From: an uncultured Anaerococcus sp.
GTDB lineage: Bacteria > Bacillota > Clostridia > Tissierellales > Peptoniphilaceae
DNA: 11,581 nucleotides
NCBI GenBank assembly: GCA_943913325.1
Contig: CALTXP010000047.1
Coordinates: 1 to 11,581, forward strand
Reading direction: 5' to 3'
Shown here: one piece after another, positions 7,195 to 11,581 of the stretch
How positions within the stretch are numbered: the first letter of the stretch is position 1
Layout of the letters: each line of letters starts with the position of its first letter
Notes under the pieces: generated by a model
Databases searched by the model: none
What the model was told of the DNA's origin: nothing
What the model saw: the letters and a program-made list of their open reading frames with translations, nothing else
Translations under genes and position numbers: made by a program

Positions 7195-8538
7195 TTAAAA
7201 TGGTAACTTAGGCATCCTAAATCCTCTAGATTTTTTTCCTTTTGGATTCATATTAGATACTTGCTTCATCATTTTTTTAAGTTCCTTAAATTGCTTTAAG
7301 AGCTTATTTAGTTCTCTTACATCTACTCCAGATCCCTTAGAAATTCTTTCTTTTCTCTTCTTACCTATGATCTCTGGTTTCTCACGCTCTTGTTTAGTCA
7401 TTGAATTTATGAGCGCTTCAATTCTTTCAAATCCTAAATCATCAACATTGATCTGTTTAAGCATCTTGTTATTTACACCAGGAATCATCGCTAGTAAGTC
7501 TTCTAACGGTCCCATGTTTTGGATTTGTTTAATCTGATCCATAAAATCATCTAGTGTATAGCTTTGATTTCTCATCTTTTCTTCTAGATCTTTAGCATTT
7601 TGCATGTCTATTTGAGATTCAGCTTTTTCTATTAGAGAAAGTACATCGCCCATACCTAAGATTCTATTTGCCATTCTGTCTGGATAAAATGGTTCTAGAT
7701 CTTCTAATTTTTCACCAACACCTACAAACTTAATAGGTTTTCCTACTACTTGCCTAATTGATAGAGCTGCTCCACCTCTTGCATCACCGTCAAGCTTGGT
7801 GAGTATTACACCTGTGATATCAAGATATTCATCAAAGGTCTTTGCAACATTTACTGCCTGTTGACCTGTCATAGCATCCACTACAAGTAGGATTTCGTCA
7901 GGTTTAGTAGCTTCTTTTATATTTCGAAGCTCTTCCATCAAGTCTTCATCAATCTGTAAACGTCCTGCTGTATCGAGGATAACTGTATCATAATTATTTG
8001 CTCTTGCATAATTTTTAGCGTTTTGAGCTGTGAGTACCGGATCCTGTTTACCCTCTTCAAAAACAAATGTGTCCGCTCTTTTACCGACAACCTTTAGTTG
8101 TTCAATAGCTGCTGGCCTATAGATATCTAGGGCAGCGAGCATTGGATTTCTGTTTTCTTTTTTTAACATATGGACAAGTTTACCAGAGTGTGTGGTTTTA
8201 CCTGAACCTTGGAGGCCAACCATCATAACCATATGAGGTGTACTACCCTTTAGGTCTAATCTAGAATTCTCTTTACCCATCAAATTGGTTAGTTCTTCAT
8301 TTACTATCTTAACTACCATTTGACCTGGAGATAGGGACTTCATTACATCAGCACCTAGCGATCTCTCTTTAACTGTCTTTACAAAATCTTTTACGACTTT
8401 ATAATTAACGTCAGCTTCAAGAAGTGAAAGTCTTATCTCTCTCATCGCAGCATCGATGTCTTTTTCTGTTAATTTTCCTTTTCCTGTTAGTTTTCCAAGA
8501 GTCTCTTGGAGTCTATCAGATAGGCCTTCAAACACCAT
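7195..8538 (-). CDS. ffh: Signal recognition particle protein Ffh (SRP54)
   Basis: The GTPase subunit of SRP. With 4.5S/6S RNA it binds signal sequences emerging from the ribosome and docks with FtsY at the membrane. The 447-aa protein has an N domain (1 to about 90), then a G domain with GLQGSGKTT (108-116, P-loop), DTAGRL (189-194), TKLDGDARGGAALS (247-260, G4 region) and GVGEKLEDLEPF (273-284). The methionine-rich M domain begins near 300 and includes the RNA-binding RISKGSGVDVRELNKLLKQF (399-418) and a basic tail. A GGGAG ribosome site overlaps the ylxM stop just upstream. In Bacillus the order is ftsY-ylxM-ffh; ftsY is absent here. Confidence 0.98.
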   Translation of the reverse strand: MVFEGLSDRLQETLGKLTGKGKLTEKDIDAAMREIRLSLLEADVNYKVVKDFVKTVKERSLGADVMKSLSPGQMVVKIVNEELTNLMGKENSRLDLKGSTPHMVMMVGLQGSGKTTHSGKLVHMLKKENRNPMLAALDIYRPAAIEQLKVVGKRADTFVFEEGKQDPVLTAQNAKNYARANNYDTVILDTAGRLQIDEDLMEELRNIKEATKPDEILLVVDAMTGQQAVNVAKTFDEYLDITGVILTKLDGDARGGAALSIRQVVGKPIKFVGVGEKLEDLEPFYPDRMANRILGMGDVLSLIEKAESQIDMQNAKDLEEKMRNQSYTLDDFMDQIKQIQNMGPLEDLLAMIPGVNNKMLKQINVDDLGFERIEALINSMTKQEREKPEIIGKKRKERISKGSGVDVRELNKLLKQFKELKKMMKQVSNMNPKGKKSRGFRMPKLPF

Positions 8539-8545
8539 ATCATCA

Positions 8546-8551
8546 CTCCCT
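8546..8551 (-). promoter_or_regulatory. Ribosome binding site of ffh overlapping the ylxM stop
   Basis: Minus-strand AGGGAG lies seven bases before the ffh ATG and includes two bases of the ylxM TAG stop codon, linking the two genes translationally. Confidence 0.7.
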
Positions 8552-8873
8552 AAATCTTTTCTATTTCCTTTGTTATATTTTCAATTGCTTGTTCATAATT
8601 TGAACTTTCCATCAGCTCTCTTATACTTATAAGAGCATCTTTGAGCTCCTTTTTTCTCTTTAGTAAAGAAAGCTCATCTTCAAACTCAAATAATTTATCA
8701 ACTGAACGAGTCATCATATCTGAAATAGCTTGCTTAGTTTTTCTATTATTATCGGCTATCTCTTGTAAGGATAAATCTTCATTATAATAGCAATTTATAA
8801 CATCACGTTGTTTTTCATTTAGAAGCGGTCCATAAATATCGAATAATTCGGCCACCTTAACAATTTTTTCCAT
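8550..8873 (-). CDS. ylxM: YlxM family helix-turn-helix protein
   Basis: A 107-aa protein of the YlxM/p13 family, found next to ffh in Firmicutes. The N-terminal half resembles sigma-70 region 4: LNEKQRDVINCYYNEDLSLQEIADNN (about 18-43) leads into a recognition-helix-like KTKQAISDMMTRSVDKL (45-61). The C-terminal half is a charged, probably coiled helix. In streptococci YlxM stimulates the SRP RNA-Ffh complex, so the helix-turn-helix may contact RNA or protein and not DNA; this is family knowledge that cannot be seen here. It is the first gene of the operon, with TGGAG four bases before its ATG and an 85-base leader. Confidence 0.93.
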   Translation of the reverse strand: MEKIVKVAELFDIYGPLLNEKQRDVINCYYNEDLSLQEIADNNRKTKQAISDMMTRSVDKLFEFEDELSLLKRKKELKDALISIRELMESSNYEQAIENITKEIEKI

Positions 8874-8962
8874 AATGCTCCACTAAATAATTTTGGGACC
8901 ACTTTGATCTTGGTCTTAATATAGCCGGACAGGCTAGTTGTCAAAGTTTTTACTTGACCTAT
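8874..8962 (-). promoter_or_regulatory. Structured 5' leader of the ylxM-ffh operon
   Basis: Between the predicted transcription start and ylxM lie about 85 untranslated bases with three short hairpins in a row: 8958-8940 (GTCAAGT with ACTTTGAC, one bulge), 8936-8922 (TAGCC with GGCTA), and 8915-8897 (GACCA with TGGTC). No T-box or known riboswitch core is recognisable. The first hairpin coincides with one of the DNA dyads described separately, so DNA and RNA roles cannot be told apart by eye. Confidence 0.35.
8939..8958. promoter_or_regulatory. Operator-like dyad downstream of the ylxM promoter
   Basis: Plus-strand TGTCAAAG...CTTGAC has half-sites GTCAA and TTGAC separated by nine bases. 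It matches the dyad at 8988-9007 at 16 of 20 positions and lies at or just after the expected transcription start, where a bound repressor could block initiation. The binding protein is unknown. Its minus-strand TTGACA could instead be a -35 hexamer of a weaker second promoter (TATATT follows after 15 bases). Confidence 0.4.
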
Positions 8963-8964
8963 GC

Positions 8965-8993
8965 ATTATACAATGTTTTTTAGTATGTGTCAA
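8965..8993 (-). promoter_or_regulatory. Sigma-A promoter of the ylxM-ffh-rpsP-khpA-rimM-trmD-rplS operon
   Basis: Minus-strand TTGACA (8988-8993) and TATAAT (8965-8970) are exact consensus hexamers separated by the optimal 17 bases. The region upstream is A/T-rich and could serve as an UP element. Transcription should begin near 8958. Such a strong promoter suits a seven-gene operon making SRP and ribosomal components. Confidence 0.85.
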
Positions 8994-9007
8994 GAATTTT
9001 TCTTGAC
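8988..9007. promoter_or_regulatory. Operator-like dyad overlapping the -35 of the ylxM promoter
   Basis: A perfect inverted repeat, GTCAAGAA and TTCTTGAC separated by three bases (8989-9007), overlaps the -35 hexamer. A second dyad (CTAAAAAT / ATTTTTAG, 9009-9029) lies directly beside it. With the similar site at 8939 this makes a two-operator layout around one promoter. Confidence 0.45.
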
Positions 9008-9074
9008 TCTAAAAATTTGCTATTTTTAGATTACTCTAATATTTTTTTTACTAAATTTCAAGTTGATTTTTTAT

Positions 9075-9105
9075 AAAAAAAGCTTACTAGAATGAACTAG
9101 TAAGC
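9075..9105 (-). terminator. Intrinsic terminator of htrA
   Basis: On the minus strand a perfect 9-bp stem (9097-9105 with 9082-9090) has a six-base loop and is followed by a T run (9075-9081). It lies 15 bases after the htrA stop and separates htrA from the ylxM promoter. Confidence 0.9.
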
Positions 9106-9119
9106 ACTTATATTATTAT

Positions 9120-10397
9120 TTATGGAAGATTTGAAAATGGATTTAAACTTCTACCATTATTTTCATTACTTTCTATTTTATTATCTGGCCTTGCTTTATT
9201 ATATTCATCCACATTAGATGAATCTATTTTAAATTTAAAATCAATATTTTTTTCTTTTCCATCTCTTATTAAAGTTATTTTAGCCGTTTCTCCAACTTGA
9301 TATCCTAATAGGATTTTTCTAAGACTAGCCATATCCGTTACCTTATTACCATCAACAGCTGTTATTACATCTCCTTTTTTGAAAATGCTATCTTTATCAA
9401 AGTCACTATAAACATATACGCCATCTACATCTTCAAGTTTTCCCATGTTTGCTTGTGGAAATTGTCTAAAATAATCCAAAGATTGGCCAGTTATGCCAAG
9501 ATATACTGAATTGTATTCTCCATTTTTGATAATTTGATCAATAACTGGTTTTACTGTATTAATTGGTATAGCAAAGCCTATACCATCGCTATTGCCAGCT
9601 TTTGCTGAGTTTATTCCTATTTGTTCTCCATTAGAATTTAATAACGCACCACCAGAGTTACCTGAGTTTATAGCAGCATCAGTTTGCATAAGACCATCCA
9701 TTTGAGCACCTGTTTGAAAACTTACAGTTCTATTAAGACCTGAAATAATTCCACTTGTTACAGTTGATTGAAGTTCAAATCCTAGAGGGTTACCTATAGC
9801 TACCACCCTATCACCAACTCCAACATCATCACTATCAGCTAATTCCATCACAGGAAGATTATCTTTTTCTACCTTTATAATAGCAAGGTCTAGTGTAGAA
9901 TCATTCCAAACTAATTTTGCAGGGGTCATAGTTCCATCATTAAATAATACGCTTATTTCACTGGCATCGTCATCACTCACCACATGAGAATTAGTTAATA
10001 TATAGCCATCACTACTAACTATAGAACCAGAGCCTATACCCTCTACATAGCCAGATTGAGGTCCAAAAAATGTTTGTTGGGTAACCTCAGCTTTTGTAGT
10101 AATACCAACTACACTATCAATAGATTTTTTTACTACTAAAGATTCCATAGAAGTATTACTATCCTTAGAGTTTATTTTACCCAAGCTCTTATCCAATTGT
10201 TCTTTCTTCTTTTTCTCTTTAGCCTGATCTTCACTTTGCGTTTGTGAATTAGGACTATTATCCTCGCTTTTATCATTATTTTTAGCTGAAAAACCACCAG
10301 CCAAAAAATATACTAATAGACCACCAACTATCGCTCCAATCAAAGCAGATAAGAAAGGAGGCATACCATTATTTTTCTTAACTCTATTATCAGTCAT
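9120..10397 (-). CDS. htrA: HtrA/DegP-like membrane-anchored serine protease
   Basis: Trypsin-like quality-control protease with one PDZ domain (425 aa), which degrades or refolds damaged exported proteins outside the membrane. A short basic N-terminus precedes one membrane segment (about 14-35), then a polar, charged linker (about 36-85). The protease domain carries the triad His138 (TNSHVV), Asp170 (TLDLAIIKV) and Ser248 (NSGNSGGAL). The PDZ domain covers about 297-390, with the DGVYVYSDFDKDSIFKKGDVI block (325-345), and an Asn-rich tail follows. Start: the only in-frame ATG after an in-frame stop, though AGAAAGGA is an unusual 15 bases away. It is monocistronic between the CRISPR array and the SRP operon. 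Firmicute HtrA genes are often controlled by envelope stress systems such as CssRS; I recognise no such site here. Confidence 0.95.
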   Translation of the reverse strand: MTDNRVKKNNGMPPFLSALIGAIVGGLLVYFLAGGFSAKNNDKSEDNSPNSQTQSEDQAKEKKKKEQLDKSLGKINSKDSNTSMESLVVKKSIDSVVGITTKAEVTQQTFFGPQSGYVEGIGSGSIVSSDGYILTNSHVVSDDDASEISVLFNDGTMTPAKLVWNDSTLDLAIIKVEKDNLPVMELADSDDVGVGDRVVAIGNPLGFELQSTVTSGIISGLNRTVSFQTGAQMDGLMQTDAAINSGNSGGALLNSNGEQIGINSAKAGNSDGIGFAIPINTVKPVIDQIIKNGEYNSVYLGITGQSLDYFRQFPQANMGKLEDVDGVYVYSDFDKDSIFKKGDVITAVDGNKVTDMASLRKILLGYQVGETAKITLIRDGKEKNIDFKFKIDSSNVDEYNKARPDNKIESNENNGRSLNPFSNLP

Positions 10398-10407
10398 ATT
10401 TATACAT
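10390..10407 (-). CDS. Possible five-codon leader reading frame overlapping the htrA start
   Basis: ATG at 10407 opens a frame encoding MYKYD and ends at TGA 10390-10392, running through the htrA ATG (10395-10397) in another frame. The AGAAAGGA site (10413-10420) is five bases from this ATG, a better spacing than the 15 bases to htrA. It may be chance in A/T-rich DNA, or a coupling device in which ribosomes end here and restart on htrA. Confidence 0.2.
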   Translation of the reverse strand: MYKYD

Positions 10408-10587
10408 TTAATTCCTTTCTTTCAATATAAATTAATATTTATCTATAAATATATGATACTCTTATTAAGATTAATTTAGTATAAAGTTTTAGAGTCGATA
10501 AGTAATTATTTCTAAGAATAGTATTATTAATGAATCAATAAAATATAAATTAGTTAGTAGTTAGCCTTTATTTAAAAAATCCGATCT
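10398..10587. other. Noncoding gap between htrA and the CRISPR array
   Basis: About 190 bases of very A/T-rich DNA. It must hold the htrA promoter on the minus strand, but I find no convincing pair of hexamers; TATACT at 10461-10466 region and TATCAT further on are possible -10 elements without good -35 partners. The htrA ribosome site is at 10413-10420. No RNA gene or protein frame is supported. Confidence 0.5.
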
Positions 10588-10619
10588 AGCTTAAGAAACA
10601 CCTCCGTATAGGAGGTGAC
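10588..10619 (-). repeat. Degenerate leader-distal CRISPR repeat, terminator-like
   Basis: Seven of 32 positions differ from the array consensus. Six of them lie in the handle-encoding end and one in the loop, while the stem CACCTCC/GGAGGTG is intact. On the minus strand the stem is now followed by TTTCTTAAGC where other repeats have TGGATTGAAAT, and by a T6 run about 20 bases further on. Confidence 0.85.
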
Positions 10620-10855
10620 CCCTCAAATGAGTGTTTATCTTTTACTTCATTATAATTTCAATCCACACCTCCGTATGGGAGGTGACTTGTATGACTAAGG
10701 AGGTTAAAATCGTTAGAGAGCATTTCAATCCACACCTCCGTATGGGAGGTGACCCTACGAACTACCCACAAACAGAAGCTGCCAAAGAATTTCAATCCAC
10801 ACCTCCGTATGGGAGGTGACAACGTTTAGTAATGCAACTATCTCATGGTGGAGTA

Positions 10856-10886
10856 ATTTCAATCCACACCTCCGTTGGGAGGTGAC
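10856..10886 (-). repeat. CRISPR repeat with a one-base loop deletion
   Basis: This repeat is 31 bases long because one base of the loop is missing (CAAC in place of CATAC on the crRNA strand). The stem and handle are unchanged, so processing may still occur. All other internal repeats I could check are identical to the consensus. Confidence 0.85.
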
Positions 10887-11581
10887 GTGGTAATGACTCG
10901 TATCTGATGTATCTATGTGGAATTTCAATCCACACCTCCGTATGGGAGGTGACGCTCCAGTGGTTAGGATGAGCGATAAGATGGAAAATTTCAATCCACA
11001 CCTCCGTATGGGAGGTGACAAAAGCAAATGACTTTGGTTTAACTGTTTACACCTCAAAAATTTCAATCCACACCTCCGTATGGGAGGTGACGGGTCATGA
11101 AAGCTCAGTAAACCCAAATATGTATATTTCAATCCACACCTCCGTATGGGAGGTGACACGAAAGTAATTGGGACAAAATCGGGACAAATTTATTTCAATC
11201 CACACCTCCGTATGGGAGGTGACTCAAGTTTTACTGTATTATGAGCAAAAGCGTCAAAAATTTCAATCCACACCTCCGTATGGGAGGTGACATACTCATA
11301 TTCATCGTTAAACTTACCTAATAGAATTTCAATCCACACCTCCGTATGGGAGGTGACTTGAGTTATTATTGTTTTTAAGCCTTTTTAGATAGGATTTCAA
11401 TCCACACCTCCGTATGGGAGGTGACAACTCTTCTTTCAAGTGCTGGATCAGACTTGCCAGAGATTTCAATCCACACCTCCGTATGGGAGGTGACCGCTTT
11501 TTATATCCGTAATAGATTTAGTAAGCGATTTCAATCCACACCTCCGTATGGGAGGTGACCGCATTTTTTAGGGGTTTTTGT

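Larger units (their letters stand above)
10588..11581 (-). CRISPR. CRISPR array, type I-C-like repeat, running past the window end
   Basis: Fifteen repeats of 32 bases with 14 complete spacers of 33-40 bases (mostly 34-36) and a fifteenth spacer cut at 11581. Repeat starts are 10588 (degenerate), 10655, 10722, 10789, 10856 (31 bases), 10922, 10988, 11060, 11126, 11192, 11260, 11326, 11394, 11463 and 11528. In the minus orientation the repeat begins GTCACCTCC, forms a 7-bp stem CACCTCC/GGAGGTG around a CATAC loop, and ends TGGATTGAAAT. That is the type I-C pattern: Cas5d cleavage at the stem base would leave an 11-nt handle. The decayed repeat at the left marks the leader-distal end, so the leader and newest spacers lie right of 11581. 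Apparent reading frames across the array are artefacts of the repeat. Confidence 0.97.

Noticed and set aside
8897..8915. T-box or other amino-acid riboswitch in the ylxM leader (GTGGTCCC segment)
   Set aside because: The leader is too short and lacks the T-box core, a specifier hairpin and an antiterminator/terminator pair.
8939..8967. CtsR heat-shock operator at the ylxM promoter (GGTCAA-like sequence)
   Set aside because: CtsR sites are direct repeats of a GGTCAAA heptad; the sequence here is an inverted repeat.
9548..9561. A 14-base match between the spacer at 11224-11259 and htrA (and a 12-base match of the same spacer near 4-15), suggesting self-targeting
   Set aside because: Both matches are short, A/T-rich or partial and do not cover the seed end of the spacer on the crRNA strand. 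Matches of this size are plausible by chance in A/T-rich DNA.
10631..10819. Plus-strand reading frame across the CRISPR array, with a repeat-borne GGAGGTG ahead of an ATG
   Set aside because: It is repeat-spacer sequence translated by chance; the ribosome-site look comes from the repeat stem.
10755..11159. Minus-strand frame encoding a repeated SPPIRRCGLK motif
   Set aside because: The repeated peptide is the CRISPR repeat in translation; the spacing follows the repeat unit and there is no start context.

Overview
The window looks like a chromosomal segment of a low-GC Firmicute (Bacillota). A/T-rich coding sequence, strong Shine-Dalgarno sites, a consensus sigma-A promoter and the gene order ylxM-ffh-rpsP-khpA-rimM-trmD-rplS / rbgA-rnhB-yraN-dprA-topA all point there. 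An anaerobic coccus of the Peptoniphilaceae (Anaerococcus-like) is my best guess, but that is inference from protein style and not a search result.

All thirteen protein genes are on the minus strand, so the window reads biologically from right to left. (1) About 10588-11581: a CRISPR array with a 32-bp type I-C-like repeat, 14 complete spacers and one cut by the window end. Its crRNA strand is minus; the degenerate leader-distal repeat is at 10588 and the leader (and probably cas genes) lie beyond 11581. (2) 9120-10397: a membrane-anchored HtrA/DegP-type serine protease with its own terminator. (3) 5152-8993: a perfect-consensus promoter, flanked by two similar dyad-symmetric sites, drives ylxM-ffh-rpsP-khpA-rimM-trmD-rplS, which joins protein targeting (SRP) to ribosome and tRNA maturation and ends at a terminator near 5118-5145. 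(4) 16-4993: rbgA-rnhB-yraN-dprA-topA, covering 50S assembly, RNA-DNA hybrid removal, an uncharacterised nuclease-like protein, ssDNA handling in transformation, and supercoil control. It ends at a hairpin that overlaps the topA stop codon.

The genes are tightly packed: rbgA/rnhB, rnhB/yraN, yraN/dprA, khpA/rimM, rimM/trmD and trmD/rplS overlap, and several starts have no good Shine-Dalgarno site, implying translational coupling. Three starts need care: rpsP starts at 7142, rplS at 5499, and topA uses TTG at 2070.

Most of the window is conserved housekeeping. The parts that deserve a second look are regulatory: the paired dyads at the SRP-operon promoter, a structured leader behind it, a tiny reading frame overlapping the htrA start, and the terminal CRISPR repeat, which seems to have become terminator-like where the array would otherwise read into htrA. 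I see no evidence for a wholly new multi-gene system.
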